64,000 nucleotides of DNA, from assembly GCA_964344035.1 (NCBI GenBank), contig CAYFLK010000002.1, positions 79,975-143,974 on the forward strand, in the 5' to 3' direction. Both the position numbers and the translations under genes were made by a program. Shown in pieces: positions 15,804 to 25,303 of the stretch (positions are counted from its first letter, which is position 1; the number at the start of each line of letters is the position of its first letter). The notes below the pieces were generated by a model that was given only the letters and a program-made list of their open reading frames with translations, ran no database searches and was not told where the DNA came from. Origin of the DNA: UBA1014 sp964344035 (GTDB lineage: Bacteria > SAR324 > NAC60-12).

Positions 15804-17207
15804 TCAAAGGGCTTGTTCAGCCATAAGATCATCCGCGTAACCGAGCGAGGCATCGATAGCCGAGATGAGGAAATCAATTTCCTCCCGGCTGACTATCAGC
15901 GGGGGGACAATCCATATCCCGAATTTGTCGGAAGGGATATAAACATTCCACTTTGCAAACAAAAAGCGGGAGACATCATTGACAAGCGTCGAGGTGTATT
16001 TTTCTGTGATTCTGCGCACGGGTTTTTTGCTTTTGCGGTCTTGTACCAGCTCGATGGTCCAAAACAGACCAAGCCCACGCACATCTCCGACAGAGGGGTG
16101 TTTTTTCTTGAGCGCATGCAGTTCATCTCCCAGGACACTGCCCATTTTTACGCAGTTGTCCAGGACCCCCTCCTCAAGCAACACCCTCAGGCTTTCCAGC
16201 GCCGCCGCGCAGCCCAGCGCGTGCCCGGAATAACTTTGTCCATGACCGAAGATATTGTCTTCAAAGTTTTTAGAGATTTCTTCTGAAAATATTGTTGCAG
16301 CGAGAGGGCAATACGCACCAAGCGCCTTTCCAAGCACAACTATGTCAGGATCAATACCCCAGTGTTCAACCGCGAACAGTTTGCCTGTGCGGCCCATTCC
16401 ACACATAGTTTCATCCGCGATCAGCAGCAATCCCCACCGTTTTGCCAGGTCGCTCAGGCCTTCGAGGTATCCCGCCGGAGGAGGGATGATGCCGTTGCTG
16501 CCGACCACCGGTTCGAAAAGGATTGCCGCGACCTTGTTGTTGCCGCCTTCCTGTTCGATCAGGTGTTCCAGATAATCCAAGTTTACTTTGACCCATTCAG
16601 CGCCTGTACCAAAGCTGGAACGGTATGAATTCGCCTCCGGCGCGAATACCACTCCGGGAACGGTGAAGGGCTCCTGGAACCAGCGCCGGGGATCGCCGCT
16701 TGCTGAGGCTGCAGAAGCGGTGGCCCCATGCCATGAACTGTAGCGTGAAACGATTTTGTATGGATAAGGGTACTGCTGTGGCGCATCGACCTCAATCCGG
16801 CGATCTTTAAGCACGGAATTATACTGGTAAAGCCGCGCCCCCTTGATGGCCGCTTCCACCGCGGCCGCACCGCTTTGCGAGAAGAACACCCTTTTCCCCG
16901 GACTTCCCGGGCTGAGTTCAGCCAGTTTCCGCGCAAGTTCAGCTGTAGGCCGCGTGGCAAAATCATCGGTCACGTAAACTACCTGCTCCATCTGCTCGCG
17001 CATTGCCTGCAACACCTTCGGGTGGTTGAAGCCTAGGTTTATGCATTCGTGAGCGCTGCGAAGGTCAAATATCCTGCGGCCGTCGGTGGTGTGGATCCAG
17101 CAGCCTTCGGTTTTGCTTACCGCAAGCGGAGAATAATCCTTTTGTGTGGACCAGCACCGCATAAAGTGCCGCGCCTGCAATGATGCGAAGTTTTCAGAAC
17201 TGGTCAT
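15804..17207 (-). CDS. Class III PLP-dependent aminotransferase, 467 aa
   Basis: Fold type I, class III: 'FFSQSGAAAVEAAIKGAR' (phosphate-binding region), 'SWHGATASAASASG', 'LLIADETMCGMGRTG' with Asp265 contacting the pyridine nitrogen, and Lys294 in 'VVLGKALGA' as the Schiff-base lysine. Closest in style to omega-amino acid or taurine/beta-alanine:pyruvate aminotransferases, which act on terminal amines. It is upstream of the saccharopine-dehydrogenase-like gene and probably in one operon. Substrate cannot be decided from sequence; taurine would be compatible with the sulfonate genes further along, but they are not adjacent. Confidence 0.85.
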   Translation of the reverse strand: MTSSENFASLQARHFMRCWSTQKDYSPLAVSKTEGCWIHTTDGRRIFDLRSAHECINLGFNHPKVLQAMREQMEQVVYVTDDFATRPTAELARKLAELSPGSPGKRVFFSQSGAAAVEAAIKGARLYQYNSVLKDRRIEVDAPQQYPYPYKIVSRYSSWHGATASAASASGDPRRWFQEPFTVPGVVFAPEANSYRSSFGTGAEWVKVNLDYLEHLIEQEGGNNKVAAILFEPVVGSNGIIPPPAGYLEGLSDLAKRWGLLLIADETMCGMGRTGKLFAVEHWGIDPDIVVLGKALGAYCPLAATIFSEEISKNFEDNIFGHGQSYSGHALGCAAALESLRVLLEEGVLDNCVKMGSVLGDELHALKKKHPSVGDVRGLGLFWTIELVQDRKSKKPVRRITEKYTSTLVNDVSRFLFAKWNVYIPSDKFGIWIVPPLIVSREEIDFLISAIDASLGYADDLMAEQAL

Positions 17208-17581
17208 GATTTCTTTGCCTATTCAGGGGTATCAGTGGTTGATGCCATGTGTAAGTGCTTCACAGGCAACGCAAAAGAATCAAGAATATCGGTAGTCTGG
17301 AGAAAAATAAATGGTATACATGAAACCGGGACATAAAGGTGACCATTGCGGAGAGGATTTTCCTCTGAAGAAAATCACCAGTGATCTTGACTTGAACGAA
17401 GTGCCCCTGCTAGGATTTTTCGTTTTACAAATTTATTTTATTTCAACTTTAACCGGATCGCCCCCGCCTTTAACCGGAAACTCAAGCGCTCCGATCTTAA
17501 TGCATCCCCATCATTAGCAGGCAATGCGGGGTCTACCGCGGGTTAATGTGCGGGGAACGGCAACCTATCTTCAGGAACACC
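17208..17581. other. Divergent promoter region
   Basis: About 370 bases between the minus-strand aminotransferase and the plus-strand HAD gene. AT-rich stretches suitable for promoters occur around 17410-17450, followed by two copies of TTTAACCGG about 20 bases apart. No gene is convincing here. Confidence 0.45.
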
Positions 17582-18334
17582 ATGGCAGGCATACGCGCAA
17601 TTACATTCGATCTTTGGGATACAGTCTTTATTGACGACTCGGATGAACCGAAGAGACGCAAAGAAGGACTCCCCACCAAACTCGAGGAACGCAGACAACT
17701 GGTGCATCATTTTTTGGGAAAACATGCGCCTATTTCGCGTGAATTAGTTGATTGCGCGTATGCTGCCGCGGATTCCGCATTCAACAAAGTCTGGAAGGAA
17801 CATCATCAGACCTGGTCTGTGAGGGAAAGACTGGATGTTGTGTTTGCCGGTTTAAAGCGGGAACTGCCCAGGACGGAACTCGATGAACTGGTCAAACTGC
17901 ACGAGGAAATGGAACTGAATTTAAGTCCGGATCTTGTGTTGGGAATCGACGAAGCCATCCGGTCCCTGAAAGACCGTTTCAAACTGCTGGTCATTTCAGA
18001 CACGATATTCTCTCCGGGTCGGGTGCTGCGCGGAATCCTATCCAAGTACGGTTTAGCGGATCAATTCGACGGATTCGTGTTTTCCGACGAAACCGGCTGT
18101 TCCAAACCGGACCCTCGCGTGTTTCAGAGGGCGGCGGAGTTGGCAGGTTGCCGGCTTGAGGAAATGCTCCACATCGGTGATCGTGAAAGTAATGACGTAT
18201 TCGGCCCACAATCGATGGGGATGCGTGCGGTGCTGTTTACCGGTGCGGTTGACCGTGGAAGCGGAACCACATCCGCTGATGCCCACTGCAGAGTTGCTTC
18301 GGAACTGGTGAACGCGGTCATGTCTTTTGCCTGA
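17582..18334 (+). CDS. HAD-superfamily hydrolase (phosphatase-like), 250 aa
   Basis: The start at 17582 ('MAGIRAITFDLWDT') places HAD motif I at the N-terminus, with nucleophile Asp10 and Asp13. Motif II Ser is in 'LLVISDT', motif III Lys in 'DETGCSKPDPRVF', and motif IV is 'LHIGDRESNDVFG'. A helical C1 cap lies between motifs I and II. This is the subfamily of phosphoglycolate phosphatases and haloacid dehalogenases; the second Asp favours a phosphatase. Substrate unknown. The next gene begins 41 bases downstream, likely the same operon. Confidence 0.85.
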   Translation: MAGIRAITFDLWDTVFIDDSDEPKRRKEGLPTKLEERRQLVHHFLGKHAPISRELVDCAYAAADSAFNKVWKEHHQTWSVRERLDVVFAGLKRELPRTELDELVKLHEEMELNLSPDLVLGIDEAIRSLKDRFKLLVISDTIFSPGRVLRGILSKYGLADQFDGFVFSDETGCSKPDPRVFQRAAELAGCRLEEMLHIGDRESNDVFGPQSMGMRAVLFTGAVDRGSGTTSADAHCRVASELVNAVMSFA

Positions 18335-18374
18335 GATTATTCCACATTCATCACGACGAAGTCAGTTAAAAATC

Positions 18375-19229
18375 ATGTCATCTCCATTGTTCCTGATCAT
18401 CGACGGTTACCCCGAACAAAGCCGGGACGAGTTTGATGCAGCAGGCATGACCCACGCATGGAAGCTGTACGCCAACATGTTGCAGCACATTCTGCCTGAA
18501 GCATGGTATAAAGTCTGGCTGCCGAGCGACACCGCAGAACTTCCGGATGGACTGGCCGCCGCGGATTACGACGGCATCCTCTGGACCGGGTGCAATCTCA
18601 CTGTTTACCGCACTGGGCAGCCCAGGGTTATGCGCCAGCTCGAACTTGCCCGCCAAGGATTCGAATCCGGGATACCGAGTTTCGGGTCTTGTTGGGGACT
18701 GCAGATCGCGGCAGCGGCAGCCGGGGGAGAAGTGAAGGCCAACCCTCTTGGGCGTGAAATGGGTTTTGCCCGAAGGACGACCCTCACCGAATCCGGTGCG
18801 GCTCACCCGATGATGTCGGGGAAACCCCGCGTTTTTAACGCGTTCATCAGTCATGATGATGAAGTAACCTCGCTACCACCTGATTCTGAGGTCCTGGCGT
18901 CAAATGATTTCACCCGCATCCAGGCCGCGGCAATCACCCACCGCAAGGGAACTTTTTGGGCTACGCAATATCATCCGGAATATGATTTGCGCGAAATGGC
19001 GCGGCTGATTGTCGCCCGTGAGGAAAAACTGGTGAGCGAGGGGTTTTTTCAGGACGGGGAGGATTTGTCTGAATACGTTGCAAAACTTGAAAAACTGCAC
19101 ATGGAACCGGAGCGCAAGGACCTGCGCTGGCAGCTAGATATCGGTGATGAAGTGCTATCGCAAGAAACCCGCCGGGCGGAATTCAGCAACTGGATGCATC
19201 ATCAGTTGCTTCCGTCCCTGACCTCCTGA
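18375..19229 (+). CDS. Class I glutamine amidotransferase-like protein, 284 aa
   Basis: The catalytic triad of class I amidotransferases is visible: nucleophile Cys106 in 'PSFGSCWGLQ' and His/Glu in 'ATQYHPEYD'. It is a stand-alone glutaminase domain with an extra C-terminal segment of about 60 residues, like the GMP-synthase-related amidotransferases that release or transfer ammonia from gamma-glutamyl compounds. The ATG at 18375 fits the start of the domain ('MSSPLFLIIDGYPE'); an upstream frame is open but unconserved-looking. It overlaps the convergent phosphatase gene by 28 bases at the 3' end. Confidence 0.8.
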   Translation: MSSPLFLIIDGYPEQSRDEFDAAGMTHAWKLYANMLQHILPEAWYKVWLPSDTAELPDGLAAADYDGILWTGCNLTVYRTGQPRVMRQLELARQGFESGIPSFGSCWGLQIAAAAAGGEVKANPLGREMGFARRTTLTESGAAHPMMSGKPRVFNAFISHDDEVTSLPPDSEVLASNDFTRIQAAAITHRKGTFWATQYHPEYDLREMARLIVAREEKLVSEGFFQDGEDLSEYVAKLEKLHMEPERKDLRWQLDIGDEVLSQETRRAEFSNWMHHQLLPSLTS

Positions 19230-20020
19230 AACAAATCCAATACCCCGCGGTGCAGTTCGCCGGAGGCTGACGCAAGCACGGTGCCGTCCCATCCAGGCTG
19301 CACCGGGTTTCCCTGCCAGTCACTGATTACACCACCGGCTGCTGTCACAACCGGCACAAGCGCCGCAGCGTCGTAAAACTGCATGTCCGCTTCTGCTACC
19401 AAGTCGATCCATCCGCAGGCCAATTGCCCGTACAAATAGCAGTCACCGCCGAAACGACGCATTTTCACACGGCTGAAAAGGGCTTCCGTCTGTCTGGCTC
19501 GAAGACCTTCGAACATAGAGGGGTCTGTGCTGAAAACCGTTGCCTGCCGCAGGTCATGATTTCCTGAAACCCGGCAGACCGTTTCATCTGTGACAGGGTA
19601 GGTGCGCCGAAACCGGCAGGGTCCGCTTATCGTCCCGCTCCATCGTTCTCCCAGGGCGGGGATGTCTATTATTCCCAAATGGGGCTGCCCTTCATGCATC
19701 AGCCCGATTAAAGTGCCGAAAACGGGAAACCCGGTTATAAAAGCCCTGGTGCCGTCAATCGGGTCGAGCACCCATTGCCATTCGCTTTGCGGACGCAGTG
19801 GCGAGAGTTCCTCCCCAGTAACTCCATGATCCGGGTATTGCCTTGCAATTTGTACACGCAAGGCGCTTTCGGTTTCACGATCAACCCGAGTCACCGGAGT
19901 CGAATCCGCTTTGTCCTCCACCTGGATAGGGGTGCGGAAATGCCGCTTGACGATTTCCCCGGAAATGTCCGCAAGACTGTGGGCAAATCGTAACAGTTTA
20001 CTGGCTTCAGGTTCCCTCAA
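19202..20020 (-). CDS. Inositol-monophosphatase-family phosphatase, HisN-like, 272 aa
   Basis: Metal-binding motifs of the family appear in order: 'VTGEELSP' (Glu), 'WVLDPIDGTRAFI' (Asp-x-Ile-Asp-Gly-Thr) and 'QFYDAAALVPVVTAAGG' in the position of the WDxAAG motif. 'TGFPVFGTLIGL' after the DPIDGT motif resembles HisN-type histidinol-phosphate phosphatases. It would dephosphorylate histidinol phosphate or a related sugar/alcohol phosphate with Mg. It is the last gene of a minus-strand group with the hydrolase (20 bases upstream) and AI-2E permease. The 3' end overlaps the amidotransferase gene tail to tail. Confidence 0.8.
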   Translation of the reverse strand: MREPEASKLLRFAHSLADISGEIVKRHFRTPIQVEDKADSTPVTRVDRETESALRVQIARQYPDHGVTGEELSPLRPQSEWQWVLDPIDGTRAFITGFPVFGTLIGLMHEGQPHLGIIDIPALGERWSGTISGPCRFRRTYPVTDETVCRVSGNHDLRQATVFSTDPSMFEGLRARQTEALFSRVKMRRFGGDCYLYGQLACGWIDLVAEADMQFYDAAALVPVVTAAGGVISDWQGNPVQPGWDGTVLASASGELHRGVLDLFQEVRDGSN

Positions 20021-20039
20021 ACAGACCCCCGTGAAATCT

Positions 20040-20999
20040 TCAGTTTAATGTGCGCACAAATTCAACGATTTCGGAGATCACCCGCTCATTTGTTTTGGGG
20101 GAGATGATATCTCCGGCAATGACATGGTTTTCAGGGTCCGAGGAATCGGTGATCAGCACCTTTTTTTTTCGTTCCGTGCCCAGTTGGGAGTAGAAGTGAT
20201 CAATGCGTTTCGGGCTGACCGTTTTGTCAGCGGGAGAATACACGAAGAGGCTGGGGACCCGGATCTTCGTGAAATCCTCGCGTGTAACATCATGCACCAT
20301 CTTCAGCACGGAAAGACCGACTCCGCTGGGATAACGGTAAGTCCAGCCATGGGCCTGTGCGGCGTTGCGCGGCTCCCAGCGCCTTTCCCTGCCGACGACA
20401 AGCTTCACAAGTTGTCTTGACCAGGGCAGATGGACGAGGAACCTGCGCGCATCGTTGAGCCCAAGATTGGGAGACACGTGAATCATGGCGTGCAGGGAAG
20501 CATCCGGGTGATATAATGCCAGCCAGCAGGCCAGGGTGCTGCCGGTGGAAGTTCCCACCAGCACTACTTTTTCCCCAAGCCTCTTTCCTATTGAAAGTGC
20601 CTCTAACGCATCCCGGAACCACTCCTCCGCGCCCGTACCGCCCAGCGCTTCCCCGGTTCTTCCATGTCCGGAGAGACGGGTGAGAAAGAGATTCGCCCCC
20701 AGAATCCGCGCTGCCTCTTCCGGAACAGGAGAAAGTTCCACACGGCTGGCGGAGAAGCCGTGCAGGTAGATCAGAGAAAGCGGTGTTCGGACTTTGTTGA
20801 CGGGATCCACCCAGACGATCTTCTTCTCCAGTCCCGGTCGGATGTCCTGGAGACGAGATTCCGATTCCCGCAGCATCTCCTCCAGATTATCCGGCAATTC
20901 TGGTTTAACAACCTGGTGCTTGAGTTGTTCCCTCGGTCCCAGCAGAAAAAACGCCGCTGCTCCCAGGAAAATCAGGAGGAGCAGCCCGGTTAAACTCAT
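20040..20999 (-). CDS. Alpha/beta hydrolase with N-terminal membrane anchor, 319 aa
   Basis: An N-terminal hydrophobic helix (about residues 4-20) precedes an alpha/beta hydrolase: 'IYLHGFSASR' (oxyanion region), nucleophile elbow 'LVGTSTGST' with Ser in G-T-S-T-G, 'FVYSPADKTVSP' carrying the acid Asp, and a C-terminal 'ENHVIAGD' carrying the His. Similar to monoacylglycerol lipase or carboxylesterase-type enzymes at the inner membrane. The start overlaps the AI-2E permease stop by four bases, so it is translated in tandem. Confidence 0.8.
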   Translation of the reverse strand: MSLTGLLLLIFLGAAAFFLLGPREQLKHQVVKPELPDNLEEMLRESESRLQDIRPGLEKKIVWVDPVNKVRTPLSLIYLHGFSASRVELSPVPEEAARILGANLFLTRLSGHGRTGEALGGTGAEEWFRDALEALSIGKRLGEKVVLVGTSTGSTLACWLALYHPDASLHAMIHVSPNLGLNDARRFLVHLPWSRQLVKLVVGRERRWEPRNAAQAHGWTYRYPSGVGLSVLKMVHDVTREDFTKIRVPSLFVYSPADKTVSPKRIDHFYSQLGTERKKKVLITDSSDPENHVIAGDIISPKTNERVISEIVEFVRTLN

Positions 21000-22306
21000 G
21001 CCTGGCCGGGTTCCTGCGCCTGCGATTCGAATTCTTCCACCATTGCCTTGAGGAACAGGAAAAGAGTTTGCAGGATGGAAAAGATCGGTACCGCGAGCAG
21101 CGCCCCGGCAATCCCGGCCACGTATTCACCTGTGACGAGAGCAAAGACAATCAATGCCGGGTGAATGTGTGAAGCCGACCCCATGATTTTTGGATTGAGA
21201 AAGTTCCCTTCCAGAAAATGGATGACAAGTATCCACAGCAGCGCCAGCATCCCGGTATTAAATGAAACGGTGAGCCCCATAACCATGATCGGGATGGTGG
21301 AAATGATCGTGCCGAAAATCGGTATCAGTGAAAACACCATTGCCATCAGGCCCAGCGTGAACGCAAACGGAACCCCGATCCACAGCAGCCCAATCATGGT
21401 CAGGATCCCGTTGACCAGACAGATGAGCAGTTGTCCGCGCACCACCCCGTTTAATCCGACATCGAGTCTGGCCAGCAACGAACCATAGCGCTGCTGGTGA
21501 ACCTGGGGAACCATTGAGCGGATGAAACGGTGGATGCGTTCCGTGTCAACCAGGATAAAACCCGCGACCATGAAGGTGAGGAATAGCGTGAACACCGAAC
21601 CCGCGATTTTTGCCACCAATTGCCTCCCTAACCCGAGGAATTCCGTCATTCCGCCTTTCAAACGTTCCGCGCCGGTATTAATAAGCGTGGACCATTGAGC
21701 CTGAATATCAAGGGTCTGGGGGGAATTGCTTTTTGAAGCTCCCGCTGAAGACGACCGCCTTTTAGGAATAACTTCAAGCCTTCCCGCTTCAAGCTCCCGG
21801 ATTTCGTAGGTATAATCCCTGAGCAGCTGCGCCAGTTCACCGGCAGGCTCAGGCTCCGTTGTCGATTCCACCTCTTTCTTTGCAGGCGGCTCCAGTTCCA
21901 GGGGTTCCGTTTCCGGAGGTTTGGGAAGCAACGCTGCCCATTCATTGATTCTGCGGTTTATTTCCGGGATCCATTGCTGCGTGAGGGTGGTTACTGCTTT
22001 CGGGAACTCCTCAATCAGCCGCCCCATTTCCGTAGTGACCCTGGGGACGATGTAAGTCCCTCCGCCCATCAGGGCCAGGAGGATGAGGAGGTACACCAGG
22101 ATCACCGCCATTCCGCGAGGCATTTTGCGCCGGCGATATTCAAACCTGTGCAGGCGATCTATCCCCGGGGCCAACACGTATGCCAGAAACCCTGCCAGCA
22201 GAAACGGGAACAGGATGGCGTGCAGAAACAAAATGACGGCGGCTACTGCTGCCAAAATCGTCAGGATGATGACAATTCGGCCACGCTTACCGAGGAATTC
22301 TATCAT
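20996..22306 (-). CDS. AI-2E family transporter (PerM-like), 436 aa
   Basis: Typical PerM/YdiK topology: paired N-terminal helices (about residues 11-45), one near 70-90, then after a long extramembrane region a cluster of helices from about 225 to the end. 'LVNGILTMIGLLWIGVPFA' and 'HFLEGNFLNPKIMG' are conserved family segments. The loop at about 120-205 is unusually long and rich in Pro, Glu and Lys. Members include the putative autoinducer-2 exporter TqsA and Na+/H+ antiporters, so the substrate is uncertain. First gene of a three-gene minus-strand operon. Confidence 0.85.
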   Translation of the reverse strand: MIEFLGKRGRIVIILTILAAVAAVILFLHAILFPFLLAGFLAYVLAPGIDRLHRFEYRRRKMPRGMAVILVYLLILLALMGGGTYIVPRVTTEMGRLIEEFPKAVTTLTQQWIPEINRRINEWAALLPKPPETEPLELEPPAKKEVESTTEPEPAGELAQLLRDYTYEIRELEAGRLEVIPKRRSSSAGASKSNSPQTLDIQAQWSTLINTGAERLKGGMTEFLGLGRQLVAKIAGSVFTLFLTFMVAGFILVDTERIHRFIRSMVPQVHQQRYGSLLARLDVGLNGVVRGQLLICLVNGILTMIGLLWIGVPFAFTLGLMAMVFSLIPIFGTIISTIPIMVMGLTVSFNTGMLALLWILVIHFLEGNFLNPKIMGSASHIHPALIVFALVTGEYVAGIAGALLAVPIFSILQTLFLFLKAMVEEFESQAQEPGQA

Positions 22307-22468
22307 GGAGGGTGGAAAAGGGGAGGACCTTCCGAATAAACATGAAGAACAGACTACCTGCCTGGCCGGATTTCACAAGCTGAAATGACCGACCACGGTG
22401 TATAAACCGCGGGGACTCTTTGTGTTCGGTGATCTTTTATACAGCTTTCACGCTTGCAGAAAAATGCG

Positions 22469-23200
22469 TCAATCCAGCACAACCTGGTATGCCGATCCGC
22501 GCGTGTGCAATCTGGAAACACGCAGTTCCACCGGTCTATCCGCGAGATTGAAAGCGACCCGGCTGATTTCCAGCAAAGGGGTCCCTCGTTCCACTTTCAA
22601 AACACTTGCGTCAGCCGGTTCAGCCTCTACTGCGCGCAGGGTTTCCTTTGCCTGGTGGATGAAAACCCCGTACTGGCGCTGGTAAAAATCATAAAGGGTG
22701 TTCGGCAGTTGATCGTCCAGAACGTCCAGCCCTGGAAAAAGATCATATGGAAGAATGATTGACTCGTTGATGAAAGGTCGTTTCTTCATCAGCCGCACCC
22801 GTTCTATTTTCCAGACTTTCTCGCCTTCATCCAGGTCGAGCTTTCGGCAATGAGTTCGCGAGGCCTTGGCGCTGGAGATGCGCGGGGGGCGGCTGTCGGG
22901 GATAAGGGATTTTCCTGTGCCGTCAACTACTCGGAAAAAACGAAACAGCGACTGCGCCGCGGTGTGTTCGGCGATGAATGTGCCCCGTCCCTGGCGACGT
23001 ACGACAAGTTTGCTGCGTGCTATCGCATCCAGGGCCTTGCGCACCGTTCCCTGGCTGACGCCGAGTTCCGCGGCTAGTTTCGGTTCCGCTGGCATCGGTT
23101 CGCCTGGTTCCCATTCACCCTGGTCAATTCGTCGGATGAGGATTTCTTTTACCTGTACATACAACGGACGGAAGTCCGGATTTGTCATGCTTTTTGCCAT
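22469..23200 (-). CDS. GntR-family transcriptional regulator (HutC/UTRA type), 243 aa
   Basis: Residues 8-80 form a GntR winged helix: 'LYVQVKEILIRRIDQGEW', 'PKLAAELGVSQGTVRKALD', 'RRQGRGTFIAEH'. Residues about 100-240 match the UTRA ligand-binding domain ('ERVRLMKKRPFINESIIL', 'LLEISRVAFNLADRPVELR'). It is divergent from the SuyAB-like genes across 556 bases and probably represses them until a sulfonate-derived ligand binds. The C-terminal half is complete. Confidence 0.88.
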   Translation of the reverse strand: MAKSMTNPDFRPLYVQVKEILIRRIDQGEWEPGEPMPAEPKLAAELGVSQGTVRKALDAIARSKLVVRRQGRGTFIAEHTAAQSLFRFFRVVDGTGKSLIPDSRPPRISSAKASRTHCRKLDLDEGEKVWKIERVRLMKKRPFINESIILPYDLFPGLDVLDDQLPNTLYDFYQRQYGVFIHQAKETLRAVEAEPADASVLKVERGTPLLEISRVAFNLADRPVELRVSRLHTRGSAYQVVLD

Positions 23201-23756
23201 CTGGTTCTCCTTGCAGGAGTTTCTTATACATGAACTCCCCCGGATTGTCTATGTAAAAAAAACCTTGTTGCTTCATATGGTTGCTGTTTACTTGCAAATC
23301 GGCTTTTTCCTGGCAGATGAGCGGTAACTCCTGTTTTCAGCGCAGCTAAACCCCGGCCGCTCTCTTACTTCAATGGGCTCCCGCTTGCGGGTGCATCTTG
23401 GAAAAGATATAATACATTTTTATATGATTATAATTGTTTTTTTCAAGAACATAAGTATAACTAAGGAAAAAAGTGAGTCCTAACCTTTTTGAAGCCGATG
23501 CTGGTGAAACACATAAAGCGCATGGAAGCAGGGGCTAGAGATTCACACTTTCCACTTGGTTTTCGGATGCACGCTTCTTGCCAAAGCAGGTTATATGGAG
23601 TGTGCTGTCCCACCCCGTGAAAATACGGCATGATATGGCGAGGGGAATGGTGCTTCAACCCTGCAGTTGAATGTGCCCGGTTTTATTGGGGTATGACTCC
23701 GGTGCAGAGCTGAGTATTCAGTGGTTTAAAAATCAATCAAAAAAAAAGAAAGAAAG
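23201..23756. promoter_or_regulatory. Divergent control region between gntR and the sulfo-lyase genes
   Basis: 556 bases without a supported gene. The stretch 23399-23445 is very AT-rich (AAAAGATATAATACATTTTT followed by ATATGATTATAATTG) and is the best place for promoters. I could not identify a convincing GntR operator. A good purine-rich stretch (AAAGAAAGAAAG) lies just before the suyA-like start. Confidence 0.45.
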
Positions 23757-24041
23757 ATGAGAACTCATTTTATTGTGCATGATTCCAACGATTCTGTAGG
23801 CGTGGTGGTTGTAACAGGAGTACTGACCGGAGAACAGGTAAACGGGTGGGTGATGGATACGGACGAGACTATCACATGCACTGCTCTCGAAGAGGTGCCG
23901 CTGGGGCACAAACTGGCGCTGCGCACAATACCGCAAGGTGGCACGGTGACAAAGTACGGACAGGATATCGGCATCGCGGTTGCGGATATCTCCCCGGGAG
24001 CGCATGTACACGTTCACAATGTGAAAACAAAGAGGTGGTGA
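23757..24041 (+). CDS. suyA: Sulfolactate sulfo-lyase small subunit-like (SAF domain), 94 aa
   Basis: A stand-alone SAF domain as in the N-terminal part of altronate dehydratase (UxaA) and in SuyA: 'HFIVHDSNDSVGVVV', 'PLGHKLALRTIPQGGTVTKYG' and 'IGIAVADISPGAHVHVHN'. In the (2R)-3-sulfolactate sulfo-lyase the SAF domain and large subunit are separate genes, as here (one base apart). The enzyme eliminates sulfite from sulfolactate to give pyruvate. An altronate or other hydroxyacid dehydratase remains possible, but the large subunit and the TauE-like neighbour favour sulfolactate. Confidence 0.7.
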   Translation: MRTHFIVHDSNDSVGVVVVTGVLTGEQVNGWVMDTDETITCTALEEVPLGHKLALRTIPQGGTVTKYGQDIGIAVADISPGAHVHVHNVKTKRW

Positions 24042-24042
24042 A

Positions 24043-25218
24043 ATGAAGGCAGTCTTTTCCAAATCATTCATGGGATATCGGCGGGAAAACAACCGCGTCG
24101 GCGTTCGCAATCATGTGGTTGTTCTTCCTGTTGACGACATTTCAAATGCTGCTGCCGAGGCGGTCGGCCGCAACGTGTTTGGCACACTCTCGATTCCTCA
24201 CAGTTACGGCAGGCTGCAGTTCGGGGCAGACCTTGAACTTTTTTTCCGCACCCTTATCGGAACCGGCCGCAACCCTAACGTGGCCGCGGTGGTGGTGATA
24301 GGCATCGAACCAGGCTGGACACGGCGCGTGGTCGACGGTATCGCGCAAACAGGAAAACCTGTGGAGGGCTTCTCCATCGAAGGCCAGGGAGACATCAGCA
24401 CGATTGCCCAGGCGTCGCGTACTGCCAAGGATTATGTGCAATGGGCCAGCGAACTGCAGTGTGAAAAGTGCGGGGTCGAAGACCTGTGGATTTCAGTGAA
24501 GTGCGGAGAATCCGACACCACCTCCGGTCTCGCCTCAAACCCGTGTGTGGGGAACCTGATGGACAAGCTCGAACCCCTTGGAGTGCATCTGTGTTTCGGG
24601 GAAACTTCGGAGTTGACCGGTGCCGAGCATGCATGCGCCGCGCGTGCAGCCACTCCGGAAATCAGGGAGAAGTATCTGAAAACCTGGAACGCGTACAACA
24701 ATTTCATACTTGAAAATAAAACCGATGACCTTAGCGAATCACAGCCCACCAAGGGAAATATTGCCGGAGGGTTGACTACAATCGAAGAGAAGGCATTGGG
24801 GAATTTCCAGAAAATCGGCAAAAATCCAACTTTCATCGATGTTCTTGAACCGGCTGAAGAACCCGCCAGGGGTCCGGGCCTGTATTACATGGATACTTCA
24901 TCAGCAGCCGCGGAATGCGTAACCCTACAGGCGGCAGCGGGATTCACCGTCCACCTTTTTCCCACCGGACAGGGAAACATCATCGGCAACCCCATCGAAC
25001 CGGTGATCAAACTCACCGCAAATCCAAAAACAGCTGAAACCATGGCGGAGCATATCGACCTCGATGTTTCCGGAATCCTGCATAGGGAACTGAACCTTGA
25101 CGAAGCCGGGGACAGGTTGGTGGAGATGACTTTGAGGACCGCCAACGGGCGGCTGACTGCCGCCGAAGCGCTCGGGCACCGTGAATTTGTGCTGACCAAA
25201 CTTTACCGGAGCGCGTGA
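24043..25218 (+). CDS. suyB: Sulfolactate sulfo-lyase large subunit-like (UxaA family), 391 aa
   Basis: UxaA-family core with 'VGVRNHVVVLPVDDISN', 'KCGESDTTSGLASNP', 'FGETSELTGAEHA', 'IAGGLTTIEEKALGN' and 'FPTGQGNIIGNPI'. These segments, particularly the 'CGESDTTSG' and 'TSELTG' blocks, are as I remember them in SuyB rather than in altronate dehydratase. Conserved Cys, His and Glu residues would hold an iron or iron-sulfur centre. With the SAF subunit it should cleave sulfolactate to pyruvate and sulfite in the cytoplasm. Regulated, I infer, by the divergent GntR protein. Confidence 0.75.
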   Translation: MKAVFSKSFMGYRRENNRVGVRNHVVVLPVDDISNAAAEAVGRNVFGTLSIPHSYGRLQFGADLELFFRTLIGTGRNPNVAAVVVIGIEPGWTRRVVDGIAQTGKPVEGFSIEGQGDISTIAQASRTAKDYVQWASELQCEKCGVEDLWISVKCGESDTTSGLASNPCVGNLMDKLEPLGVHLCFGETSELTGAEHACAARAATPEIREKYLKTWNAYNNFILENKTDDLSESQPTKGNIAGGLTTIEEKALGNFQKIGKNPTFIDVLEPAEEPARGPGLYYMDTSSAAAECVTLQAAAGFTVHLFPTGQGNIIGNPIEPVIKLTANPKTAETMAEHIDLDVSGILHRELNLDEAGDRLVEMTLRTANGRLTAAEALGHREFVLTKLYRSA

Positions 25219-25303
25219 ATCAATCGGGGAGCAGCTGGATCCTCCTGGATAGCTTTTACAAACTCAACAACATCCCTGTTTCAGCAATACATAAATCATC
25301 CCA

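Noticed and set aside
24043..25218. Altronate dehydratase (uxaA) for the SuyB-like gene
   Set aside because: No hexuronate genes nearby, and separate SAF subunit plus TauE neighbour and motif details favour sulfolactate sulfo-lyase; kept as an alternative only.
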